From the NCBI RefSeq assembly GCF_025950525.1, contig NZ_JAPDGS010000001.1, forward strand, positions 558,001 through 622,000: a DNA stretch of 64,000 nt, read 5' to 3'. The stretch comes from Stagnihabitans lacustris. GTDB taxonomy: Bacteria; Pseudomonadota; Alphaproteobacteria; Rhodobacterales; Rhodobacteraceae. Position 1 is the first letter of the stretch. Every line of letters starts with the position of its first letter. Below are positions 34,486 through 42,365 of this stretch, piece after piece. The position numbers and the translations under genes are program-made. Under the pieces are notes generated by a model. The model saw only the letters and a program-made list of their open reading frames with translations, was not told where the DNA came from and did no database searches.

Positions 34486-34778
34486 GCGGGCCCCGCCTTA
34501 CGCGGCTAAGCGCAAGGACTTAGTTTCGGCGACTCGAACTGCTTACGCAGCCAGAGCCATTGCCGGAGCACGGTTGTCATTGGCAACTGCACATTTTGGA
34601 CCGATAACGGTGGTACCTCACCGAGCAAAAGCTGGCCTCTTTGAACGTCCGTCGATCCTATTTCGACCCCATTGCCCGCCAATGAACGGGAGTTTGGTGG
34701 AGTCGCCGGGTACCGCCCCCGGGTCCGAACCGTCTATTACAGGTGCGTTTATCACCATAGTCAGGGTTGCCCCTGACA
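34445..34778 (-). ncRNA. ssrA: Transfer-messenger RNA, two-piece permuted form
   Basis: On the minus strand the acceptor piece comes first and ends CGACTCCACCA (34695-34705). After a 24-nt spacer the coding piece starts GGGGTCG at 34670, and the two 7-nt ends pair as the acceptor stem. AATAGGATCGACGG follows, as in alphaproteobacterial tmRNA. The tag frame (34543-34584) reads ANDNRAPAMALAA then stop, matching the ANDN...ALAA degradation tags. The T-arm GGTTCGGACCC lies in the acceptor piece. The 3' end of the coding piece is estimated from CGCGT/ACGCG and GGGG/CCCC pairing near 34445-34505; the exact end is uncertain because of the tandem repeats. Confidence 0.93.
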
Positions 34779-34784
34779 AGACCG

Positions 34785-34813
34785 GATATAGGCCGCGGGC
34801 GACGGCGATGCAA
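34785..34813 (-). promoter_or_regulatory. Promoter of ssrA
   Basis: TTGCAT (34808-34813) and TATATC (34785-34790) on the minus strand are 17 nt apart. They place the start near 34778, just before the acceptor piece. Confidence 0.65.
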
Positions 34814-34985
34814 GGGGAGAGCTTTGGGGCCAAAGTTGGGTCACGGAAATTTTCGACGACAATCCCGGGGCGAACAGGCGCGGTCTTGTGGCGCCTGGGA
34901 CGCTTTGCGGGACGTTCCCGCGACGATCCGCCGGCTGGGCTTGTGGCACGACAAAAGATCCACGGCGCCGGGGCGCGCGCAAAGG

Positions 34986-35017
34986 AAAGCGCCCCGGGAT
35001 GGCTCCCGGGGCGCTTT
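34986..35017 (-). terminator. Terminator of the polyamine-type binding protein gene
   Basis: AAAGCGCCCCGGGA pairs with TCCCGGGGCGCTTT around a short loop, 16 nt after the stop on the minus strand. It separates this gene from ssrA. Confidence 0.85.
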
Positions 35018-35032
35018 GTGCTGTGACCGGCC

Positions 35033-36088
35033 TTAGAAGCCCGACTTGATCTGTTCGAACTCGTTGACCATGCGGTCGCGCAGGCCCGGATCAATCGGGG
35101 TCTGGGTCAGGAAAGTGCCCTCGACCGGGTCGGCATAGCCCGCCGCCAGATCCGCCGGGGCGATCGTGGCCATGCCACCGGTCTGGGTTGTCGCATAGCC
35201 GACCAGCGTCAACAGCGCCTTGGCGGTTTGATCGTCCAGCCAGGCATTGATGAAGTCATAGGCCTTGTCTTCCGACCCCGGCGCGTCCTTGAGGTTCACG
35301 AACCCGCAGAAGAACTTGGAGGCGCCCTCTTTCGGCTGGCGCTGAAAGCCCACGGTGAAGCCTTCGCTTTGCAAGATCGCCACGGCGTCGTTCCAGGACC
35401 AGGAAATCAGCACCTCTCCGCTGGCCATCAACTGCGACAGCTGCGAGGGGTCGGACCAATAGGCCACCACATTCGGATGGACCGCGCGCAGCCAGTCGGC
35501 GGCGGCCTTGAACTGTTCGTCCGACACCGTGGTCCAGTCCGACACGCCGGTCGCCAGCAGCGCCAAGGCCCAGACGTCATCGGCATTGTCGGGCAGCGAA
35601 ATGCGGCCCATATATTTCGGATCGGTAAAGATCTGCAGCGAGGCCACGTCCTCGACCGGGACATCGGCCGTGTTATAGGCCACGGCGGTATAGGCGTAAT
35701 CGGTCGGCAGATACCAAAGGCCCGCATCGTCCTTGAAGATCGACGAGGCCAGGAAGGCCGGGTCGATCTTGGAGAAGTTCGGCATTTTGGACGTGTCCCA
35801 AGGCTCGATCAGCCCGGCGTCCCGGTATTTCTGCACCATCTGCGAACAAGGATGCGCCAGATCGACCCTGAAGCCCGAGGTCAGCTTTTGAAAGGCCTCG
35901 TCGTCATCGGCAAAGATCGCGAAAGAGGGCGCGTCACCGTGCTTGTCGACATAGGTCTGATACAGCGACGGGTCCTCAAAGCTGGACCAGTCGAAAACCG
36001 TCAGCTCGCCATCGGCCGCCAGAGAGGGGACAGAGGTAAGGGCCAAGGCCAGGGCGGTCCCCATGGACAGGGTGAAGAGGCGCGACAT
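35033..36088 (-). CDS. PotD/PotF-like periplasmic substrate-binding protein
   Basis: The 351-residue product has a cleavable signal (MSRLFTLSMGTALALALTSVPSLAA) and a type 2 periplasmic binding fold of the spermidine/putrescine class. Indicators are LTVFDWSSFEDPSLYQ at the mature N-terminus, the ligand-side segment WYLPTDYAYTAVAYNT and LISWSWNDAVAIL. GAAGGAG is 6 nt before the ATG. No permease or ATPase adjoins it, so it is an orphan binding protein here. The ligand could be a polyamine, but this class also includes other organic cations. Confidence 0.82.
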   Translation of the reverse strand: MSRLFTLSMGTALALALTSVPSLAADGELTVFDWSSFEDPSLYQTYVDKHGDAPSFAIFADDDEAFQKLTSGFRVDLAHPCSQMVQKYRDAGLIEPWDTSKMPNFSKIDPAFLASSIFKDDAGLWYLPTDYAYTAVAYNTADVPVEDVASLQIFTDPKYMGRISLPDNADDVWALALLATGVSDWTTVSDEQFKAAADWLRAVHPNVVAYWSDPSQLSQLMASGEVLISWSWNDAVAILQSEGFTVGFQRQPKEGASKFFCGFVNLKDAPGSEDKAYDFINAWLDDQTAKALLTLVGYATTQTGGMATIAPADLAAGYADPVEGTFLTQTPIDPGLRDRMVNEFEQIKSGF

Positions 36089-36431
36089 CGGTTCTCCTTC
36101 GCAGGTCAGTGCTTGGCTTGACCCAGGGCCTTGGGGCTTTGCCCGCCGGGGCCTTGGGAAAAGTGTTAATGTCACAAGATTGCGTCAAGCCGCGGGTTTC
36201 GCAAGTCAAGTTTTCTGACGTGGGCGGGGGATGCGGAAGTTTTGTGCGATTGCGGCCCCGGGGGTGGCGCGAAAAGCGGCGGGCTTGCGGGGGGGGCGGG
36301 GCTTGGGCTAGCGTGCGGGCTGCGCCCCGGCCTGTTGGTCCGGGGCTCTTCCGGGCAGGGGGTCTGTCCGGATCGGCGGGAAGACCCGTCCCCCCATCCG
36401 GGCCCCTGGCCCTTTCCCCATGGAGTGATCC
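36089..36431. other. Divergent control region, 343 nt
   Basis: It separates two divergent genes. The short direct repeat GGGGCCTTGGG-like occurs near 36120-36160, and the AT-richest stretch (GTTAATGTCACAAGATTGCGTCAAG, in parts around 36160-36190) is the likely promoter of the minus-strand gene. No coding frame is supported. Confidence 0.4.
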
Positions 36432-37691
36432 TTGACCCTTTCGCAAACCCCGCCCCTTTCGCAAACGCTTGACCTTGGCTTTGTGCGCAGCCAATTCCCG
36501 GCCTTTGCCAGCCCGATCCTGGGTGGCCATGCCTTTTTCGAAAACGCCGGCGGGTCCTTTCCCTGTGCCCAGGTCGTCAGCCGGTTGCATCGGTTCTATA
36601 CCGACCGCAAAGTCCAGCCCTATGCGCCCTATGCCGGGGCGCAAGAGGGGGGCGCCGAGATGGACGAGGCCCGCGCAAGGCTTTCGGCGCTGATGGGCTG
36701 CGCTTATGAAGAGCTGAGCTTTGGGCCGTCCACCACGGCCAACACCTATACCCTGGCCAATGCGGTGCGGATCTGGCTGCGCGACCAAAAGGCGGCCATC
36801 GTCGTGACCAACCAGGATCACGAGGCGAATTCCGGCCCCTGGCGGCGGCTGGAGGCCGAGGGGATCGAGGTCCGCGAATGGAAGATCGACCCCGCGACCG
36901 GGCATCTGGACATCGAAAGGCTGCGGGGCTTGCTGGCCGATGGCCGCGTCAAGCTTCTGGCCTTTCCGCATTGTTCCAACGTCGTGGCCGAGATCAACCC
37001 GGTCGCCGAGATCTGCGCCCTGGCGCGGGAGCATGGCGTGCGGACCGTGGTGGACGGGGTGTCTTATGCGCCGCATGGTCTGCCGGATTTCCCGGGGCTG
37101 GGGGCGGATGTCTATCTGTTCTCTGCCTACAAGACCTTTGGGCCGCATCAGGGCCTCATGATGATCCGCGCCGACTTTGGCGCCGAACTGCCGGCGCAGG
37201 GGCATTACTTCAACGCAGGCAGCCTGTATAAGCGGTTCACCCCTGCGGGTCCGGACCATGCGCAGATTGCCGCCAGTGCGGGAATGGCCGATTACATCGA
37301 CGCGCTTTGGGCGCATCACGGCGGCGGCGAGGCCTTGCCGGTCGCGCGCAACCAGTTCGTCCATGACCTGATGCGGGCGCAAGAGGTCGCGGTGATCCGG
37401 CCGCTGCTGGACTACCTGGGCACGCGCAACGATGTCCGGCTTTTGGGGCCCAAGGCCGCGGGCGACCGGGCGCCGACGGTGGCCGTGGCGCTGGACCGCG
37501 CGGCGGAGCCTGTGGCCGTGGCCTTGGGCGTCGAGGGCATCGCCTGCTGGGCCGGGGATTTCTATGCCGTGCGGCCCTTGCAGGCCATGGGGATCGACCT
37601 GGACAAGGGCGTCTTGCGCATGTCGGCGGCCCATTACACCAGCCCGGAGGATGTCTCGCGGCTGATCGCGGCGCTGGACCGGCTGCTGTAG
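36432..37691 (+). CDS. Class V aminotransferase / cysteine desulfurase-like enzyme
   Basis: This 419-residue PLP enzyme shows GHAFFENAGGSFPC at the N-terminus, the cofactor-binding VDGVSYAPHGLPDFPGLGADVYLFSAYKTFG with the Schiff-base lysine in SAYKTFG, and HCSNVVAEINPVAEI. It resembles the CsdA-like class V proteins found outside Fe-S operons. The reaction is unassigned. TTG at 36432 is the start, with GGAG 6 nt upstream and no better ATG. A composite repeat begins 5 nt after its stop. Confidence 0.85.
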   Translation: MTLSQTPPLSQTLDLGFVRSQFPAFASPILGGHAFFENAGGSFPCAQVVSRLHRFYTDRKVQPYAPYAGAQEGGAEMDEARARLSALMGCAYEELSFGPSTTANTYTLANAVRIWLRDQKAAIVVTNQDHEANSGPWRRLEAEGIEVREWKIDPATGHLDIERLRGLLADGRVKLLAFPHCSNVVAEINPVAEICALAREHGVRTVVDGVSYAPHGLPDFPGLGADVYLFSAYKTFGPHQGLMMIRADFGAELPAQGHYFNAGSLYKRFTPAGPDHAQIAASAGMADYIDALWAHHGGGEALPVARNQFVHDLMRAQEVAVIRPLLDYLGTRNDVRLLGPKAAGDRAPTVAVALDRAAEPVAVALGVEGIACWAGDFYAVRPLQAMGIDLDKGVLRMSAAHYTSPEDVSRLIAALDRLL

Positions 37692-37696
37692 GCGGG

Positions 37697-37803
37697 TCCG
37701 GGAGGTTTCGCAGGCATGAAATGCCCGCGAAACCTCCCGGAGGACGCGGGGGGCTGCCGCCCCCCGACCCCCCGCCCGGGGGAGGGGCTTGCCCCTCCCC
37801 CGG
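37697..37803 (+). repeat. Composite 3' repeat: 45-nt palindrome plus two hairpins
   Basis: The 45-nt palindrome (37697-37741) has arms TCCGGGAGGTTTCGCA and CGCGAAACCTCCCGGA around GGCATGAAATGCC. Hairpin two is 37747-37766 (CGGGGGG/CCCCCCG). Hairpin three is 37776-37803 (CCGGGGGAGGGGC and its complement). Confidence 0.85.
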
Positions 37804-37854
37804 ACCCCCACCGGGCGTTGCGCAGATGGGATGGCGGAATATCATGGGCCGGTG

Positions 37855-37884
37855 TGATCCGGGGCAGAGGGGCTGACGTATACG
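37855..37884 (+). promoter_or_regulatory. RpoE-type promoter candidate of phr
   Basis: TGATCC (37855-37860) is followed after 18 nt by TATACG (37879-37884). This resembles the reported Rhodobacter RpoE/ChrR consensus (TGATCC -35). The photolyase ATG is 5 nt further on, so the mRNA could be leaderless; no Shine-Dalgarno sequence precedes that ATG. Confidence 0.5.
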
Positions 37885-37888
37885 ACCT

Positions 37889-39295
37889 ATGAACACCGCG
37901 CCGCTGATCCTTTGGTTTCGCCGTGACCTGCGGGTCACTGACTTGCCCATGTTGACCGAGGCCCTGGCCACGGGGCGGCCCCTGCTGCCGGTATTCATCC
38001 TCGACCCCGAGACCGAAGCCATGGGTGCCGCGGCTCTTTGGCGCCTTGGCCTGGGGGTCGAGTCCTTTGACGCCACGCTTCAGGCCCTGGGCAGCCGTCT
38101 GATCCTGCGCCGCGGTGAGGCCCTGCAGGTGCTGGCGCAACTGATCGCCGAGACCAAGGCCGAAGGCGTTTTCTGGAGCCGCTGTTATGACCCGGCCACA
38201 AGGCCCCGTGACCAGGCGCTGAAAGCCGCCCTCAAAGCCCGCGGCCTGATGGCGCAGTCCTTCCCCGGCTTTCTGCTGCATGAACCCTGGGAGGTTCAGA
38301 CCCTTCAGGGCGGCTATTTCAAGGTCTATACGCCCTTCTGGAATTCCGCCTCAAAACGCCCGATCCCCCCAAGCCTGCCAGCCCCCCAGACCCTGCCGCA
38401 GCCCCAGGCCTGGCCCGCCAGCGACCGGTTGCAGGATTGGGACCTTGGCGCCCGGATGCGGCGCGGGGCTGCGGTCATGCGGCCCCATCAGCGGGTCGGA
38501 GAGGCTGCGGCCCTGTCTCGGCTGGCGGAGTTCACCGACCACAGGATCGGCGCTTACGGCGAGGCGCGCGACATGATGGCCTTGGACGGCACCTCTGGCC
38601 TGTCCGAAAACCTGACCTATGGCGAGATTTCGCCCCGCATGATGTGGCACGCAGGCTTTCGCGCCCGCGAAGAGGGCAAGCCGGGGGCGGGGCAGTTCCT
38701 GAAGGAAATCGTCTGGCGCGAATTCGCCTGGGCGCTGTTGCACCACACGCCCCATATCGCGCAGACCAGCTGGAAGCCGGAATGGGACGACTTCCCCTGG
38801 GGGGGCGAAAGCCCCAAGGCCGAGGCCTGGCGGCGCGGGATGACCGGCGAACCGGTGATCGACGCCGCCATGCGCCAGCTTTATGTGACGGGCAAGATGC
38901 ACAACCGGGCGCGGATGCTGGTGGGGTCTTACCTGACCAAGCACCTGATGACCCATTGGCGCGTCGGCATGGACTGGTTTGCCGATACGCTGACCGACTG
39001 GGACCCGGCCGCCAATGCGATGGGCTGGCAATGGGTCGCGGGGTCTGGACCCGATGCCGCCCCTTATTTCCGCGTCTTCAACCCCGCGACCCAGGCCGAG
39101 AAGTTCGACCCGATGCAGGCCTATCGCCGCCGGTGGCTGGCCGAGATGTCGCGCGACCCCCTGGCCCACAGCTATTTCGACGCCGTGCCGAAATCCTGGG
39201 GCCTGGACCCCGCCCGCCCCTATCCGCGCCCCATCGTTAGCCTGTCCGCCGGGCGCGAAGCCGCGCTGGCGGCCTATGCGCAACGTAAGGCTTGA
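37889..39295 (+). CDS. phr: Deoxyribodipyrimidine photo-lyase, class I
   Basis: Photolyase repairs cyclobutane pyrimidine dimers with blue light. The 468-residue protein has the antenna domain start LILWFRRDLRVTDLPML, then the FAD domain with GEISPRMMW, WREFAWALLHH, GMTGEPVIDAAMRQLYVTGKMHNRARM and DWDPAANAMGWQWVAGSG. In Rhodobacter sphaeroides the phrA gene is under the singlet-oxygen sigma factor RpoE and neighbours a cyclopropane-type fatty acid methyltransferase gene, as here. The four genes to 42054 run in one direction with small gaps. Confidence 0.95.
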   Translation: MNTAPLILWFRRDLRVTDLPMLTEALATGRPLLPVFILDPETEAMGAAALWRLGLGVESFDATLQALGSRLILRRGEALQVLAQLIAETKAEGVFWSRCYDPATRPRDQALKAALKARGLMAQSFPGFLLHEPWEVQTLQGGYFKVYTPFWNSASKRPIPPSLPAPQTLPQPQAWPASDRLQDWDLGARMRRGAAVMRPHQRVGEAAALSRLAEFTDHRIGAYGEARDMMALDGTSGLSENLTYGEISPRMMWHAGFRAREEGKPGAGQFLKEIVWREFAWALLHHTPHIAQTSWKPEWDDFPWGGESPKAEAWRRGMTGEPVIDAAMRQLYVTGKMHNRARMLVGSYLTKHLMTHWRVGMDWFADTLTDWDPAANAMGWQWVAGSGPDAAPYFRVFNPATQAEKFDPMQAYRRRWLAEMSRDPLAHSYFDAVPKSWGLDPARPYPRPIVSLSAGREAALAAYAQRKA

Positions 39296-39360
39296 GAACC
39301 GCGCCTTTTTCGACAACCTTTCAGCAAGCGGCCCGGAACAAGAAGCCGCAAGGGAGCCAC

Positions 39361-40572
39361 ATGACGATTCTGACCTCGACCAAGGGCCAAAAGAACCTGC
39401 CGCGCTATTTCGGGGCGGCCTATGCCACGATCTCGCGGCTGGAACGCGGGCGGCTGGATTTCCGCCTGCCCGATGGCCGCACCTTCCGCGCCGAGGGGCG
39501 CAAACCCGGCCCCGCCGCCCTGGTCGATGTGCTGAACCCGGAAATCTTTGCCCGCATGATCCGCGAGGGCGATCTTGGGTTTTGCGAAGCCTATCTGGAG
39601 GGCTGGTGGTCCAGCCCCGACCTCATGGCCTTTTTGGACCTCATGCAAGAGGGCAACGAGGCGGTTTATGACGGCTTTCCCGGCATGGGCCTGGTGCGCG
39701 CGCTGGAGCGGATCCGGTTCTGGCTGCAAAGCAATTCCAAGACCCAGGCCAAGAAGAACATCTCGTATCACTATGACCTGGGCAATGATTTCTATGCCCT
39801 GTGGCTGGACGAAAGCATGACATATTCCAGCGCGCTGTATCACACGGGCCAGGAAAGCCTGGAGACCGCACAAGAGCAGAAATATGCCTCGATGGTCGAT
39901 CTGATGGGGGCAAAACCCGGCGATCACGTGCTGGAGATCGGCTGCGGCTGGGGCGGCTTTGCCGAATACGCGGCGGCGAAACGGGGGCTGCAGGTCACGT
40001 GTCTGACGATCAGCGCCGAACAGCACAAATTCGCCGTGGACCGGATTGCCAAGGCGGGCCTGTCGGACCGCGTGACGATCAAGCTGCAGGATTACCGCGA
40101 CGAAACCGGCACCTATGACGGCATCGCCAGCATCGAGATGTTCGAGGCGGTGGGCGAGAAATACTGGCCCACCTATTTCGAAACGCTGCGCGCCCGTCTG
40201 CGCCCCGGCGCCAAGGCCACGCTGCAGATCATCACCATCGCCGATCATCGCTGGGAGACCTATCGTTCGACGGTGGATTTCATCCAGAAATACATCTTCC
40301 CGGGCGGTATGTTGCCCTCTCCGGCCGTGTTGAAGCGCGAGGTGGAAAAGGCCGGGCTGAAGGTCCTGGGCTCGGTCGAATTCGGCCAAAGCTACAGCCA
40401 GACGCTGCGCCGCTGGCACGAGGCCTTCAACGACCGCTGGCACGAGATTCAGGCCATGGGCTTTGATGAACGCTTCCGGCGGATGTGGAACTTCTATCTT
40501 TGCTCTTGCGCGGGAAGCTTTCAGGGTGGCAATTGTGATGTGACGCAGATCACGATCACAAGGCCTGCCTGA
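39361..40572 (+). CDS. Cyclopropane-fatty-acyl-phospholipid synthase family methyltransferase
   Basis: The 403-residue SAM enzyme acts on unsaturated acyl chains of phospholipids. It shows KKNISYHYDLGNDFYALWLDESMTYSSALY, the SAM motif VLEIGCGWGGFAEYAA, the active-site IEMFEAVGEKYW and FIQKYIFPGGMLPS. In R. sphaeroides the homologue beside phrA (CfaA, later UfaM) makes the methylated precursor of furan fatty acids; whether this one makes cyclopropane or methyl-branched lipids cannot be read from sequence. AAGGGAG precedes the ATG at 39361. Its stop overlaps the trgA ATG by one nucleotide. Confidence 0.93.
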   Translation: MTILTSTKGQKNLPRYFGAAYATISRLERGRLDFRLPDGRTFRAEGRKPGPAALVDVLNPEIFARMIREGDLGFCEAYLEGWWSSPDLMAFLDLMQEGNEAVYDGFPGMGLVRALERIRFWLQSNSKTQAKKNISYHYDLGNDFYALWLDESMTYSSALYHTGQESLETAQEQKYASMVDLMGAKPGDHVLEIGCGWGGFAEYAAAKRGLQVTCLTISAEQHKFAVDRIAKAGLSDRVTIKLQDYRDETGTYDGIASIEMFEAVGEKYWPTYFETLRARLRPGAKATLQIITIADHRWETYRSTVDFIQKYIFPGGMLPSPAVLKREVEKAGLKVLGSVEFGQSYSQTLRRWHEAFNDRWHEIQAMGFDERFRRMWNFYLCSCAGSFQGGNCDVTQITITRPA

Positions 40573-41015
40573 TGCCGACATTCGCCAAACTTGCCGCCGC
40601 CGTGGTTTTCGCCATCGTGGGGTATTGGGCGGCAGTGACCTATAACACGAAATTGCCCGACAATGTCAGCCTGCCAAGGCTGCCGCTGTCGATGCTGGGT
40701 CTGGGGATCTTGCTGGGCTGGTTTTCGATGGGGCCAATGGCGGGCAAGGGCTATCGCGACAGCGTCGCCTATGGGCTGCGGACCTCGGTTCTGATCGGGT
40801 TTCTGGCGATGTTTGGCGTGGCGCTGCTGTTGATGCTGCGCAAATCGACCAACCGGATGTATCGCGCCGACCCCTTTGCGGCCCTGCTGGATATCCCGGA
40901 TCTGATGTATCAATACGGCAATTACATGCTGCAGGCCGATGTGCTGATGGTGTTGGCGGCGGGGGGGATCATCGGCGGGCTGCTGGTGGAAGTCACCGCG
41001 CGGCGTTGGGGGTAG
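40572..41015 (+). CDS. trgA: TrgA family membrane protein
   Basis: TrgA was first described in the tellurite resistance locus trgAB of R. sphaeroides. The 147-residue product has about four hydrophobic segments (LAAAVVFAIVGYWAA, MLGLGILLGWFSM, GFLAMFGVALLLM, VLMVLAAGGIIGGLL) and the family's GPMAGKGYRDSVAYGLRT loop. It sits between the cfa-like gene (TGATG overlap) and trgB (1-nt gap). Its molecular role is not established. Confidence 0.85.
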   Translation: MPTFAKLAAAVVFAIVGYWAAVTYNTKLPDNVSLPRLPLSMLGLGILLGWFSMGPMAGKGYRDSVAYGLRTSVLIGFLAMFGVALLLMLRKSTNRMYRADPFAALLDIPDLMYQYGNYMLQADVLMVLAAGGIIGGLLVEVTARRWG

Positions 41016-41016
41016 G

Positions 41017-42054
41017 ATGATCCTGTTCGGCCTCGCGGCAGAGCCCGCGCTTTGGCAACTGGCCGCGCCTTCGGGGCAGGGCAGGGCGGTCACGGTTCCG
41101 GGATTGCAGATGGTGCGGGCGGCGGCGGGCCCTTGGGCCGTGGCGGTTCCCGGGCGGGCAGAGGTTCCGGGCCTGGCGCTGGACGCGCCCCAGGCCGAGC
41201 GTGTGGCGCTGGCCCATCTGCTGACCGGGCTGGGCCTGCGGGCCGAGGGCGATCATTGGCTTGGCTGTGGGAGTGACGCGGCGCCCGAGGTCATGCCCGA
41301 AATCATGTCGGTGATCCTGGCTCTGGCCCGCGATATCCTTGCCCTGCAGGGCCGGGCCGCGCCCGAAGACATCGCGCGCAGGCTGGGGCCGATGCTGGTG
41401 CGCGCCGCCTCACGCCTGCGGGCGCAGGCGCAGGCCGCACCCCCGGGGCCGCGCCTTGCGGGGCGGGTGGCGGCCCAGGCCTGGCGCCAGCCCTATGCGC
41501 ATTTCTTCGCCATCGAAGAGCATGACCTGTCCTGGCAGCGCTTTGACGGCAGCATGAGCGGAGTGGCCACGCGGGCGGCCTTTCTGTCGGGCGATGCGGT
41601 GACGGTCCTGCCCTATGATCCCAAGCGCGACCGGGTCCTGGTGATCGAACAGTTCCGCGTGGGGCCTTATGTCCGCGGCGATGGCGCCCTGTGGCAGATC
41701 GAGGCGATTGCCGGCCGCGTCGATCCTTTCGAGACGCCCGAAGAGGCCGCGCGGCGCGAAGCCGTCGAGGAGGCGGGGCTTGCGTTGCGCGACCTGGAAT
41801 TCGTGGCGCGCTATTACCCCTCGCCCGGGGCCTTGTCGGAATATATCTATTCCTATGTCGCCCTGACCGACCTGCCCGATGACGCGGCCGGCGTCTTTGG
41901 CTTGGCGGAAGAGGCCGAGGACATCCGCGGCCATCTGCTGGATTTCGACGCCTTCATGGAGCTGGTGGCGGCAGGTGCGGTGGACAACGCGCCGCTGACC
42001 CTGACCGCGCTATGGCTGCAACGCGAGCGCCCGCGGCTTCGGTTGCCAAAATGA
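41017..42054 (+). CDS. trgB: TrgB family NUDIX hydrolase
   Basis: The 345-residue protein has a poorly conserved N-terminal half, then FDGSMSGVATRAAFLSGDAV and a complete Nudix box GRVDPFETPEEAARREAVEEAGL in the form Gx5Ex7REUXEExGU (about residues 235-257), as in ADP-ribose pyrophosphatases. TrgB is the partner of TrgA in R. sphaeroides tellurite resistance. The Shine-Dalgarno sequence overlaps the trgA stop. It closes the phr-cfa-trgA-trgB unit; no clear terminator follows. Confidence 0.88.
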   Translation: MILFGLAAEPALWQLAAPSGQGRAVTVPGLQMVRAAAGPWAVAVPGRAEVPGLALDAPQAERVALAHLLTGLGLRAEGDHWLGCGSDAAPEVMPEIMSVILALARDILALQGRAAPEDIARRLGPMLVRAASRLRAQAQAAPPGPRLAGRVAAQAWRQPYAHFFAIEEHDLSWQRFDGSMSGVATRAAFLSGDAVTVLPYDPKRDRVLVIEQFRVGPYVRGDGALWQIEAIAGRVDPFETPEEAARREAVEEAGLALRDLEFVARYYPSPGALSEYIYSYVALTDLPDDAAGVFGLAEEAEDIRGHLLDFDAFMELVAAGAVDNAPLTLTALWLQRERPRLRLPK

Positions 42055-42299
42055 GCGCAAAGCGCAAGTTCATATCTCGCCTCTGGGGCTGAAGCCCCAA
42101 CCGGCTCGGGATTCGGCGCGGGCGGTGAGGGTTGCGAACAGATGAAACGGGGCCGCGGGCTTTGATGGGGGTCGCAGGTTGACCGCCCCGCTGCGCGGTA
42201 GGGAGTGATCTGGCAGGCTCTTGCCTTGGTCCGCCCGACGCCGCCTCGCGGGTCAGGGTCACGACCAAGACCAACACCAAAGCGCGCGGCCCCTTCGTC
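42055..42299. other. Intergenic region between convergent trgB and an oxidoreductase
   Basis: No supported gene. A small palindrome GGGGCTGAAGCCCC (about 42086-42099) is present, and the composite-repeat remnant lies just to its right. Confidence 0.4.
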
Positions 42300-42359
42300 T
42301 TTCATACTGACCCAAATATTCTCGGGGAGAGCGCGAGAGGGGCAGAAGGCCCCTCTCGC
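42300..42359 (-). repeat. Composite 3' repeat remnant: hairpin plus tail
   Basis: On the minus strand, 6 nt after the oxidoreductase stop, a perfect 11-bp stem GCGAGAGGGGC/GCCCCTCTCGC (42333-42359) precedes the tail GAATATTTGGG then CAGTATGAAAG (42300-42325). Confidence 0.75.
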
Positions 42360-42365
42360 ATCCGC

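Noticed and set aside
34273-34509. 78-residue plus-strand frame with internal repetition
   Set aside because: It is the 70-bp DNA repeat read in shifting frames, opposite ssrA.
35976-37811. 611-residue minus-strand frame
   Set aside because: Antisense of the class V enzyme and run-through of the repeat.
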